From Planctomycetaceae bacterium (GTDB lineage: Bacteria > Planctomycetota > Phycisphaerae > UBA1845 > UTPLA1), in NCBI GenBank assembly GCA_011525745.1, contig WYBU01000068.1, positions 114,339 to 178,338 on the forward strand: DNA of 64,000 nucleotides. The letters run 5' to 3'. The notes under the pieces were generated by a model, which saw only the letters and a list, made by a program, of their open reading frames with translations, was not told the DNA's origin and did no database searches. The position numbers were made by a program, and so were the translations under genes. Within the stretch, counting starts at the first letter, position 1. Each line of letters begins with the position of its first letter. This document shows positions 27,002 through 37,005 of the stretch, one piece after another.

Positions 27002-27814
27002 ATGAATCCGTTGAATACCTTTGCAGGTGCAGACGCCTCCCTCGCCGCCGCCGCGTGGTCGCTTTGCCGTCGCGAGTTGGTGCGGTTTCTTCGGCAGCGC
27101 AGCCGCGTCATCAGCGGGCTGGCGACGCCGCTGCTGATGTGGCTGTTCCTGGGAGCGGGGCTGAACCGCTCGTTTCGCCCGGTCGGCGCGCATGAGACTT
27201 ACGGCTATATCACCTACTTCTTCCCCGGCAGCGTGCTGATGGCGGTGCTGTTTACCGCGGTATTTTCCGCCATTTCGACGATCGAGGACCGCAACGCCGG
27301 ATTCCTTCAGGGCGTGCTCGTCGCGCCCGTGCATCGCGGAGCGATCGCGCTGGGTAAGATTCTGGGTGGCACGATCATCGCCACGGTACAGGGCGGCCTG
27401 TTTCTGCTGCTGGCCCCGGGGGCCGGTCTGCGGTTCGATGCGGGCGGGATCGTGGGGGCGCTGCTGGTGCTCGCGGCGATGTCGTTCGCCCTTACGTCGC
27501 TGGGATTCGCGTTCGCCTGGCGAATGGATTCGGTGGCCGGTTTTCACGGCGTCATGAACATCGTGTTGATGCCGCTGTGGTTGCTATCGGGCGCGTTGTT
27601 TCCCGTGTCGGGCGCGTCGGCTTGGCTGGGCTGGGTGGTGCGATTGAATCCGCTATCCTACGGTCTGGCCCCGTTGCGAGCGTTCCTCGGCGACGGCGCG
27701 GCCGATCCATTTGCACCGATGTGGCTGTGCCTGCTGGTGACGCTGCTGTTTGCGTCGGTGATGTTTCTATTCGCGGCCGTGCAGGTGCGGCCGACCGCGG
27801 AGCGTGCACGATGA
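27002..27814 (+). CDS. ABC-2 type transporter permease
   Basis: Membrane partner of the preceding ATPase, 270 residues with about six spans. ATG 27002 is favoured over ATG 26945, which adds a non-hydrophobic arginine-rich leader. Family features: N-terminal SLCRRELVRFLRQRSRVISGLATPLLMWLFLGAGL, YFFPGSVLMAVLF, EDRNAGFLQGVLVAPV, then LWLLSGALFPVSG and NPLSYGLAPLRAFLG. The last codon overlaps the Sco gene start (ATGA). Confidence 0.9.
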   Translation: MNPLNTFAGADASLAAAAWSLCRRELVRFLRQRSRVISGLATPLLMWLFLGAGLNRSFRPVGAHETYGYITYFFPGSVLMAVLFTAVFSAISTIEDRNAGFLQGVLVAPVHRGAIALGKILGGTIIATVQGGLFLLLAPGAGLRFDAGGIVGALLVLAAMSFALTSLGFAFAWRMDSVAGFHGVMNIVLMPLWLLSGALFPVSGASAWLGWVVRLNPLSYGLAPLRAFLGDGAADPFAPMWLCLLVTLLFASVMFLFAAVQVRPTAERAR

Positions 27815-28611
27815 GCCATATGGTCGAACAACATGGCGCCGAGACGAGCCATCGAAACAGTGGCGCCGCGCGTGTGCCCGAACGTGGTGTTGCCGACGCA
27901 CAAGGGGCAGCGCATGGCGATCCCGGCGACGATGCGACGGAATTCAAGCCCGCGCACCTGGCCGCCTGGGCCATTCTCGCCTTTGTGCTCGCGGTGGTGA
28001 TCGGCGCCGCCATGTGGCCGCGCGGCGGTGCACCGGTGGTGCTGCCGTCTCAAATGGCCGGTCCGACGATCGAGCAGGGGCTGCCGATCCTGTTCGAAGC
28101 GCCGGTCTTCGCCCTGGTCGATCAGAACGGCCGGGCGGTGACGAACGCAGACTTCGTCGGCCGCGTCTGGATCGCCGATTTCATCTTCACCTACTGCGCC
28201 GGGCCATGCCCGCTGATGACGCAGAAGATGGCGGGTCTGCAAGAGGCGCTGTCGGACTGTGCGCCGCTGCGGCTGGTTTCGTTCAGCGTCGATCCGGCGC
28301 GCGACCGACCGGACGTGCTGGCGGCCTACGCCGCACGGTTCGGCGCCGATTCGCAGCGATGGCTGTTTCTGACCGGCGACGACGAGCGGGGGATCCGCCG
28401 GTTGATCGGCGAGGGTTTCCGCCTCGTCGCGCGCGTGACGACCCCCGAAGAGCGGGCCGATCAGGGCTGGGACGACATTTTGCACAGCACGCAGTTCGTG
28501 CTGGTCGATGAGCGCGGCCGGATTCGCGGCCTTTACGACAGCAACGACGCCCGGCAAATGACGCAGTTGCAGCGCGATACCCGGCGGTTGTGCGAATCGG
28601 TGCGGCGATGA
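27811..28611 (+). CDS. SCO1/SenC family copper chaperone
   Basis: Membrane-anchored periplasmic thioredoxin-fold protein that delivers copper to the CuA site of subunit II. 266 residues, start ATG 27811 overlapping the permease stop. One membrane anchor at about residue 50-70 (HLAAWAILAFVLAVVIGAAMW). Copper ligands: CxxxC in FTYCAGPCPLMTQKM and the conserved His in WDDILHSTQFVLVDERG. SFSVDPARDRPDVL is the family motif after the second strand. It fits the oxidase operon. Confidence 0.93.
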   Translation: MSHMVEQHGAETSHRNSGAARVPERGVADAQGAAHGDPGDDATEFKPAHLAAWAILAFVLAVVIGAAMWPRGGAPVVLPSQMAGPTIEQGLPILFEAPVFALVDQNGRAVTNADFVGRVWIADFIFTYCAGPCPLMTQKMAGLQEALSDCAPLRLVSFSVDPARDRPDVLAAYAARFGADSQRWLFLTGDDERGIRRLIGEGFRLVARVTTPEERADQGWDDILHSTQFVLVDERGRIRGLYDSNDARQMTQLQRDTRRLCESVRR

Positions 28612-29054
28612 TCGACGTGTCGACGCTGCCGAGTGTCAACGCGACGCTCAACGGCGTCGCGACGGTACTGCTCGCCGCCGGTTATGTCGCCATCCGCCGA
28701 AAGAACGTCCCGCTGCACCGCGGTTGCATGATCTCGGCCTTCGGTGTGTCGGTGCTGTTCCTGATCTCGTACGTCACCTATCACACGTTGCGGCAGATGC
28801 AGGAAGGCGTCGGTCACACGCGGTTCGGCGGCGCGGGCGTCGCGGCGGGCGTCTATTACGCCGTGCTGATATCGCACGTCTTGCTCGCGGCGGTTGTGCC
28901 GGGGTTCGCCATCCTGCTGCTGCGCTGGGCGTTTCGCGGCGATTTCATCCGTCATCGCCGGCTGGCGCGCTGGGCATTTCCCATCTGGCTCTACGTGTCG
29001 ATCACGGGCGTCCTGATCTATCTGATGCTCTACCACTGGTTCGCATCTGCGTAG
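28608..29054 (+). CDS. DUF420 membrane protein
   Basis: Four-span membrane protein of 148 residues, coupled to the Sco gene by an ATGA overlap. Features of DUF420 (YozB-like): N-terminal LPSVNATLNGVATVLLAAGYVAIRRK, KNVPLHRGCMISAF, YVTYHTL, AVLISHVLLAAVVPGFAIL, and HRRLARWAFPIWLYVSITGVLIYLMLY. Members are widely linked to cytochrome oxidase biogenesis with Sco and CtaG-like proteins, but the biochemical role is not established. It closes the operon. Confidence 0.88.
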   Translation: MIDVSTLPSVNATLNGVATVLLAAGYVAIRRKNVPLHRGCMISAFGVSVLFLISYVTYHTLRQMQEGVGHTRFGGAGVAAGVYYAVLISHVLLAAVVPGFAILLLRWAFRGDFIRHRRLARWAFPIWLYVSITGVLIYLMLYHWFASA

Positions 29055-29078
29055 CCCGACGCCCGGAGATTCGTCATA

Positions 29079-29103
29079 GCGGACTCCACGGCTGTGGGTC
29101 CGC
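29079..29103. other. Stem-loop after the cox biogenesis operon
   Basis: GCGGAC and GTCCGC pair (6 bp) with an inner CCAC/GTGG stem, 25 bp after the DUF420 stop. The GCGGAC/GTCCGC halves match the dispersed family at 17938, 49834 and 58975. No T run follows. Confidence 0.5.
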
Positions 29104-29322
29104 GTCCGCGCAAATTGCTGCGCAACGCGGTACGAGGGCGGACGAACCAGACCGACGCTTCCCCGCAGGCCTCCGGTGGCGCCGTAACACTTGCTCTGAG
29201 CGTGACTTACGCGCGGCCGCCGCTTCCCGATCATCGATGCACCACCGTTGCCATCTTCGGCCGCATCCCTGATAATCGACCGTGGTGTCCGTGGCCGCGA
29301 GTGGGAGTGGAGGAGACCATAC

Positions 29323-31296
<1,974 letters not shown>

Positions 31297-31572
31297 AGTT
31301 TCGTGTCCTGCCTCTTCAGCTCAGCGGCTGATTTGATTTGATCAGAAACTCCAAACCCTTGGTCTGTGAGAGTCTCTGTGGGCCGCAAGGGGCGAGGAAA
31401 CTCTCTGAACGTGTTTGAGTAGGCCGACTCAAAGCGAGAAGTCGCAAGCGGGCATGTTGCGCCTCGACCGCCCACCGCTCCGTTCACGCTCCCGCCTTGT
31501 TTGCGTGGCGGTTCGGTTCAGCCATCTCAAACGCGCTCTCACCGCACGAGACCCGGAACTGGTCTCTGATGC

Positions 31573-31838
31573 GTCGGCTTCAGCCGACGAGTCTTTGCCG
31601 CCAGCTTTAGCTGGTGGGACGCCGGCCGCGATATATCAATTACCTCAGTACTCCATTCAGCCGGCTTCAGCCGGGCTTGGTTTGCGGTCGTCCGGCGAAT
31701 CTCAGGCATCGTTTGTCGCTTGCCCCGGTAGCAAGACCGGCTGAAGCCGGCTCCAAGAAGACGGAAAGATGAGTCAATCATGGCAGCCCATCCACCACCG
31801 GTTGAAACCGGCGGCAAAACCGACCGGCTGAAGACCGG
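31573..31838. repeat. Cluster of six small hairpins with TTCA/TGAA loops
   Basis: The 31297-31896 gap has no gene but holds six stem-loops: GTCGGC-TTCA-GCCGAC (31573-31588), CCAGCT-TT-AGCTGG (31601-31614), CCGGC-TTCA-GCCGG (31661-31674), CCGGC-TGAA-GCCGG (31737-31750), CCGGTTGAAACCGG (31798-31811) and CCGG-CTGAAGA-CCGG (31824-31838). They are REP-like in size and spacing. Confidence 0.8.
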
Positions 31839-31896
31839 CCACCGGGCAAGTCGGCTGATCAGAACGTATATGAGGAGCACGCTTCGAGGCGACCCG

Positions 31897-32028
31897 TTAC
31901 ATTCGAACATTTCGGTGCACGCGACCCCGGATTATTTTAAAGCGATCATCGACCTCCGGGTCGGCGATCAGGATCCACTCGGATTCGAACCGACTGAAAA
32001 TCTCCGCCAGCGAAAGTGTTTCGTTCAT
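31897..32028 (-). CDS. Small conserved-looking hypothetical protein, possibly truncated
   Basis: 43 residues from ATG 32028 (CGGAG about 12 nt upstream) to TAA 31897. The sequence begins MNETLSLAEIFSRF and continues with ESEWILIADPEVDD and FKIIRGRV. I recall a family of short proteins with the pattern EWVLIxDPExDExLxVxRGxVxxHSxDRDEV. Here the frame ends right after RGRV, where that family would continue with the HSxDRDEV part, so a frameshift or replacement by the adjoining hairpin repeats is likely. Function unknown. Confidence 0.5.
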   Translation of the reverse strand: MNETLSLAEIFSRFESEWILIADPEVDDRFKIIRGRVHRNVRM

Positions 32029-32064
32029 GACGACGGCTCCGGGCGACCTCGCTCTTTCCTTCCA

Positions 32065-32802
32065 TCATAGCCTATCGCCTTTGCGCGCGTCGGCAATGCC
32101 TGCATGGCACGCCGCCGGCGCTGCGCCGGCATCGTGGCACGCCTCACCGCCCGGCCAGCCGCGCCAGATCGTCACGCAGCCCATCGCGATGACGAGCACC
32201 GCCGCGAGGCGGTAAATGCGCAGCCGCGCCGTGTGCGTCAGCAGCGTGCTGCCGCAGCCGATCAGCAGCATCGCCGGCAGCGTGCCCAGGCCGAAAATGC
32301 ACATCAGCACCGCGCCGTCAGCCACGGCGGCGCGCGACGCGGCCAGGGCGACGAACGAATAGACGAGTCCGCACGGCAAAAAGCCGTTGGCCAGGCCGGC
32401 GGCGAAGTAGCCCGTCCAGCCGCGGGCGTTGAGGAAGTAGCCGAACAGCGGCGCGAACAGCCTGCCCGGCGACGTACCGTTGCCGCGCGACCGGCCGAAC
32501 ATCCCCAGCGCCGCAGCGCCGATGCACAGCATCAGTACGCCCGCCAGCAGTGAGAGGATCTGCGGCGCCGTCAGGCCGGCAACGGTCCAGCGTGAGACAT
32601 ACAGCCCGCCCGCCCCGGCCAGAACGCCGAGGAACGCGTAAGTGAAGATGCGCCCGCCGTTATAGACAAGCTGCCGCGCAAAGACGGGCCAAAACGGCCG
32701 ATCGCCCGCGCCGACGGCGGCGGCGAACCCGCCGCACATGCCGATGCAGTGTGCCGAGCCGAGGAATCCGCCCGCGAGGACAGCCAGGTGATCGGTGAGC
32801 AT
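32065..32802 (-). CDS. SafE/UreH-like membrane protein linked to copper P-ATPase
   Basis: Six- to seven-span membrane protein of 245 residues in the sulfite exporter TauE/SafE (DsbD-like) group. N-terminal signature AGGFLGSAHCIGMCGGFAAAV with the CxxxC in a helix, NGGRIFTYAFLGVLAGAGG, and the mirrored FAAGLANGFLPCGLVYSFVALA. I chose ATG 32802 (AAGGAA upstream). The longer frame from 32877 adds residues encoded by a dispersed gccaagccctcgcgagagg repeat. Next to a CcoI-type P-ATPase, such proteins are tied to oxidase copper assembly (established association; CcoH/CcoS are not seen here). Confidence 0.82.
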   Translation of the reverse strand: MLTDHLAVLAGGFLGSAHCIGMCGGFAAAVGAGDRPFWPVFARQLVYNGGRIFTYAFLGVLAGAGGLYVSRWTVAGLTAPQILSLLAGVLMLCIGAAALGMFGRSRGNGTSPGRLFAPLFGYFLNARGWTGYFAAGLANGFLPCGLVYSFVALAASRAAVADGAVLMCIFGLGTLPAMLLIGCGSTLLTHTARLRIYRLAAVLVIAMGCVTIWRGWPGGEACHDAGAAPAACHAGIADARKGDRL

Positions 32803-32880
32803 TCGGGCGGTTCCTTGCGAAGTATCAAGGTCGTGGCGTTCGACACGGCCAAGCCCTCGCGAGAGGCGACGGTTCACGAA

Positions 32881-35043
32881 TTACGTTTCGCTCGCGCGAT
32901 GGCTTGTCCGCGCCACCCCTTCGTTAAAACGTTGTGGCGGTGGATCGCGCGACAGTCGCAGGGAATTCGTCACCACCATCACACTGCTGACGACCATCGC
33001 CGCGGCCGCGAACACGGGACTCAGCCGTCCCGTCATCGCCAGGCCGATGCCGATCACGTTATACACGAACGCCCAGAACAGATTCACGCGGATCGTCCGC
33101 ACGGTGCGCCGCGCCAGCCGTACGCTCCACGGCAGCGCGGCCAGATCGTTCGACAGCAGGCAGACTCCGGCGTGCTCGCGCGTCAGGTCCGCGCCGCAGC
33201 CCATCGCCAGCCCCACGTCCGCCGCGGCCAGCGCCGGCGCATCGTTCAGGCCGTCGCCGACCATCGCGACCGGGCCGACGGACTCGCGCAGCGACCGCAG
33301 GCGGGCCAGCTTGTCCTGCGGTGTCAGTTCCGATTCGGTTTCGGTCTCCAGTGCGCGGGCGATGTCGTCGCCGCGGGCGACGTGATCGCCGGTCAGCACG
33401 CACACGCGCGCGACCAGACCGCGCAACTCGGCCAGCGCCGATCGAGCTTCCGGGCGCAGCGACTCGACGAACTCGAATACGCCGCGCACGCGACCCGACC
33501 AGCCGATGCACGCAAACGACCGCGCCGCGTCGCAGGCGCGCTGCACGGCGCCGGCGAGCGTGCCCTCCAGCGTCAACGACTGTTCCTCCATCAGTCGCAG
33601 ATTCCCCATCGCCACCGTTGTCGGCGTCTCGAGGTCGCCGTGCGCATGGCCGTGGCCGATCAGGCCGCGCCCCGGCAGCGTCCGAACGTCATCGAATGTA
33701 GCCGAGATTACGCCGCGATCCGATGCGTGCGCACGAATACCCTGCGACAGTGCGTGCGTCGACATCGCCGCCAGCGCCGCCGCACGTTGCAGCGCCGCAT
33801 CGCCGTCGCCGTCAAGCGTCACGTCGCCGACGGCCGGTGCGCCGGTCGTCAGCGTGCCCGTCTTGTCGAGGCAGATCGCGCGCACGCTCGCCAGCTTCTC
33901 CAGCGTCGTGCCGTCGCGGAACAACACGCCCCGCCGCGCCGCCAGCCCCAGCGCCGACCACACGGCCGTCGGCGTCGCGATCCCCAGCGCGCACGGACAG
34001 GCGATCAGCAGCACCGCCAGCGCCGTCATGATGGCCTCGTCTGCGCCGCCGCGCTGCCAGCCGAGCGCCCCGCCGATGATGGCCAACACCGTCGTCAGCG
34101 GAATAAACCCCGTCGCGACGCGGTCGGCCAGGCGTTCGTAGCGGCTGCGCGAGCGGCGGGCCTGCTCGAGCAGCACGATCAGCCGGCCCAGCGTACTGGC
34201 CGCGCCGACGGCCGAGGCCCGCACGGTCAGCCCTCCGTCGAGGCACAGCGTGCCGGCGCGGACGAGGTCGCCCGGCTCGCGCACGACCGGCGTGCTCTCA
34301 CCGGTGACCAGCGACTCATCGACGTGTGCCCGGCCGCTTTCAATGCGACCATCGGCGGCAATGCGCCCGCCGGCCGGCACGCGCAGCAGATCGTCGGGTC
34401 GAACATCGCGCGGCGTCAGCGTCAGCGTCCCATCCGCGCGGCAGACTTCGACGCGGTCGGGAAAGAGGGATTGAAGCGAGGCGACCGCTTCCGATGCGCG
34501 CAGCTTGCCCTGGGCTTCGAGCCAGCGGCCCAGCGTGATGAAAACAAGTATGACGCAACCGGTCTCGTAATAAGTTGCCCCGCGATCGGTCAGTGTCGCG
34601 ACGTAGGAATAGACAAACGCCGCGCCGACGCCGAGCACCACCAGCGCATCGGTCGACCACACGCCGCGGCGACCCTGCTCGATCGCCGCCCCGAGCACCG
34701 GCAGACCCAGGAGCAGAAAAACCGGCGTGGCGAACAGCAGACACAGATAGCGCATCAGGCCGGCAAGCTGCGACGCCACGGCGGCCGAATCGTCCGCGCC
34801 CGGCGGCGCCATCGAGCCGGCGGCCTCCTGGCGATAGAGGTACATGCTGAACATCATTACCGTCATTGTCAGAAAGGCGCACAACCCCAGGCGCGTCAGC
34901 ATCCAGTTGACCTGGCCCGCCTCTCCGCGCGACAGCGTGATCTGCGCCGCCAGTCGGCAGCCGTAGCAGCAAAACAGCGGACCTTCGCCTTGCGCCGCGC
35001 GGCCGGCCGTGGGGATGGGCAGATGGCAGAATGAACAGTCCAT
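32881..35043 (-). CDS. Copper-translocating P1B-type ATPase (CcoI/FixI-like)
   Basis: Inner-membrane copper exporter that supplies copper to periplasmic or membrane cuproenzymes such as the oxidase. 720 residues. The N-terminus is a cysteine-rich metal site, CSFCHLPIP then FCCYGCRLAA, of the type seen on CcoI/FixI, with no GMTCxxC domain. Core motifs: TGES (VDESLVTGESTP), the metal-binding CPC (LLIACPCALGIATPTA), DKTGTLTTG and MVGDGLNDAPALAAAD. The nucleotide-binding SEHPL motif reads STHALSQGI (about residue 428), so the usual Pro is Ala. It lies 78 bp upstream of the SafE-like gene. Confidence 0.9.
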   Translation of the reverse strand: MDCSFCHLPIPTAGRAAQGEGPLFCCYGCRLAAQITLSRGEAGQVNWMLTRLGLCAFLTMTVMMFSMYLYRQEAAGSMAPPGADDSAAVASQLAGLMRYLCLLFATPVFLLLGLPVLGAAIEQGRRGVWSTDALVVLGVGAAFVYSYVATLTDRGATYYETGCVILVFITLGRWLEAQGKLRASEAVASLQSLFPDRVEVCRADGTLTLTPRDVRPDDLLRVPAGGRIAADGRIESGRAHVDESLVTGESTPVVREPGDLVRAGTLCLDGGLTVRASAVGAASTLGRLIVLLEQARRSRSRYERLADRVATGFIPLTTVLAIIGGALGWQRGGADEAIMTALAVLLIACPCALGIATPTAVWSALGLAARRGVLFRDGTTLEKLASVRAICLDKTGTLTTGAPAVGDVTLDGDGDAALQRAAALAAMSTHALSQGIRAHASDRGVISATFDDVRTLPGRGLIGHGHAHGDLETPTTVAMGNLRLMEEQSLTLEGTLAGAVQRACDAARSFACIGWSGRVRGVFEFVESLRPEARSALAELRGLVARVCVLTGDHVARGDDIARALETETESELTPQDKLARLRSLRESVGPVAMVGDGLNDAPALAAADVGLAMGCGADLTREHAGVCLLSNDLAALPWSVRLARRTVRTIRVNLFWAFVYNVIGIGLAMTGRLSPVFAAAAMVVSSVMVVTNSLRLSRDPPPQRFNEGVARTSHRASET

Positions 35044-35094
35044 GATGCGCGATCAGAAAGGCGACATCATACGGGCGCAGCCCCGGTCACGTGA

Positions 35095-35395
35095 AATGTG
35101 CGGCGTTGGGGCGCTTCTCAGCGCCATGCGGAACCCGTGGTGCGCGTCATTCCCAGAGGGACTCAGACCCCGCAGGGGCAAAGTTGTGCGCCGTGCACCT
35201 ATGCGACGATCGGGTGGCGCTGTTCCCCCAGTTGCGAACCTGAAGGAAGGAAACGCCCATACCCGCGGGTTTCGTTCACTTTCGGCGAACCGCACCTGTG
35301 GCCACAGCCCGCCGCCCCATTCGGGTCGAGCCGCCTCGCGATCCGATTCACCCCCAACATCCCTTTGTCGCTCCGTCGCTCATTCCCTCCCCCTC
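35095..35395 (-). repeat. Dispersed ~300-bp element R1, copy 1 (inverted)
   Basis: Read on the minus strand it contains gcgacggagcgacaaaggga, then a segment around tggccacaggtgcggttcgc and gccgaaagtgaacgaaaccc, then a tggg...cccc-type stem region and gcgccacccgatcgtcgc. Copies 2 and 3 (56190-56440, 61715-61945) align over the same order of blocks. The gap 35044-35481 holds nothing else that I recognise. Its right part is ttccctgttccc-type text. Confidence 0.7.
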
Positions 35396-35481
35396 CTGCC
35401 TCCGTGCCTTCAGTTGGTTCCCTATTCCCCGTTCCCTGTTCCCGCTTCCGTCCGTCAAGCTTTCTTACTGTCCGCACTCGG

Positions 35482-36696
35482 TCAACTCTTCTTCTCATTG
35501 GCCGCGATCCGCTTCGTCAGCGCCTCCACGGCCCGGTTCGCACCGGCGCGGCGCGCATGTTCCAGCAGTACCGGACCGCTCGCCGAGTCGAACAGCAACA
35601 ACCGCTCCGCGATCCGCTCCGCCTGTTCGTGCTGACCTACTCCCAGCAGCGCTTCATAAAACTTGCCTGCATCCGCCCGCAATCGCCCGCGCATGAATTC
35701 CATCATCTGCTTCTGCTGCTCTTTCGGCAGCTTCGCCTGCCGGTCCATGCGCTCGATCAGCTCGATGTCGCGGATCACTTGCGCCGTCACGTCTCCCCGG
35801 CCGTCCAGCACGTCCGCATAGCGTCGATCCGCCAGCAAAACGTCGATCAAATACGGCGACATCTCCCGCCGCGCCGCCAGACCGCTTTCCCCTTTCTCCT
35901 TCAACTGATCGAACACCCCCAGGGAGCGCCGCGGCTCTTCCAACACGCGGTTCAACGCGCACAGTTCGGCGGCGTGGCGCGAAGCCTCCTCGCCCGCCAG
36001 CGTGGCCTTCTCGGCCGCGTCGCGCCGCGACTTCAGCGCTTCCGTCGCCGCCGGAAGTTGGGCGCCCAGCCGCTTGATGTCGTCCAGCAGAAACGACTCG
36101 CGCACGCCGCGAAACGCCGGCTCATGATCCGTTCCATGATCCCAGCACCACAGGTACTCATCCAGCGCTTCCTTCAGCTTCCCGTTCTGTTCCAGTGTGC
36201 GCGCGTGCTTCATCCGCGCCATCGGATCGTTCGACGCCGGCCCTCCCGTTCCGGGGCGGTCCATCCCAGCCAGCAGCGCCGACGACTCGCGCACGAAGGC
36301 CGCGGCGTCCCGGTAACCCACCAGCCGGCCGATTTCCGACCCGTCCGGCCGCAGGAACACCATCGTCGGATACCCGCGCACGCCGTAACGCCGCGACAGC
36401 TCGCGGTCTTTTTCCGCATCGACTTTCAGCGCGATCGTGTGCTTCTCGAGCCAGGCGCACACCTGTGCGTCTTTCCACGTGGTCTTGTCCAGCATTTTGC
36501 AGGGCGGGCACCACGTCGTATAGAAGTCCACCATCAACAGTTTGCCCTGACGTTCCGCGGCGCTGCTGGCCGCTTCGAACGTCAGATCGGCGAACGGCGC
36601 TTCGGCGTACAGCCGCGATGGTGTCAGAACGCACGCCAGGGCGGCCAAGATCGTCAGCCGTGCCAGGCGAGCACACGAAAACGTACGGGTACGCAT
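35482..36696 (-). CDS. Secreted thioredoxin-fold protein with helical C-terminal domain
   Basis: Exported protein of 404 residues. Signal peptide LARLTILAALACVLTPSRLYA (about 10-31). Thioredoxin domain residues 35-145 with active site DFYTTWCPPCKMLDKTTW and cis-proline in RGYPTMVFLRPDG, close to the DsbD C-terminal/thiol:disulfide type. Residues 160-400 are helical and TPR-like (repeated ALDEYLWCW..., LEEPRRSLGVFDQLKEKG, EALLGVGQHEQAERIAERLL). It probably reduces or oxidises periplasmic thiols, and partners are unknown. A 1200-codon open frame on the opposite strand here is an artefact of GC-rich antisense. Confidence 0.85.
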   Translation of the reverse strand: MRTRTFSCARLARLTILAALACVLTPSRLYAEAPFADLTFEAASSAAERQGKLLMVDFYTTWCPPCKMLDKTTWKDAQVCAWLEKHTIALKVDAEKDRELSRRYGVRGYPTMVFLRPDGSEIGRLVGYRDAAAFVRESSALLAGMDRPGTGGPASNDPMARMKHARTLEQNGKLKEALDEYLWCWDHGTDHEPAFRGVRESFLLDDIKRLGAQLPAATEALKSRRDAAEKATLAGEEASRHAAELCALNRVLEEPRRSLGVFDQLKEKGESGLAARREMSPYLIDVLLADRRYADVLDGRGDVTAQVIRDIELIERMDRQAKLPKEQQKQMMEFMRGRLRADAGKFYEALLGVGQHEQAERIAERLLLFDSASGPVLLEHARRAGANRAVEALTKRIAANEKKS

Positions 36697-37005
36697 GGAT
36701 CACTCCTCGTCCGCGGTCATCGGATCGACGACATCTATGATAGCTCGTTTACGCGTACACGATTCGCATTATTTGGCCGGCCAGATCTTGTTACCGCGTC
36801 GATATCGGGTTGTGATGGCCGGCGACGGGCACAGAGGCCGGCCGGTCTTCCGCGTTGGGCTGGCTTCACGATCAGACGGACGCCAACACACACGTCGCTT
36901 CTGCTTCTGTCCCCTCCGGCGCCCGCCTCGTCCGTACTCCTGCCGGCCCCAGCCGTGAACCTTGACCCTGCCTCTCGCGCCCCCTTATCGTCCGTCCCCG
37001 CACCC
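36697..37005. other. Intergenic region; no gene seen
   Basis: About 310 bp between the divergent thioredoxin-fold and GT-C-like genes. There is a ggccggc...gccggcc inverted pair near 36820-36845 and a short A+T-rich patch near 36735-36780. I see no convincing promoter boxes and no coding sequence. Confidence 0.45.
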
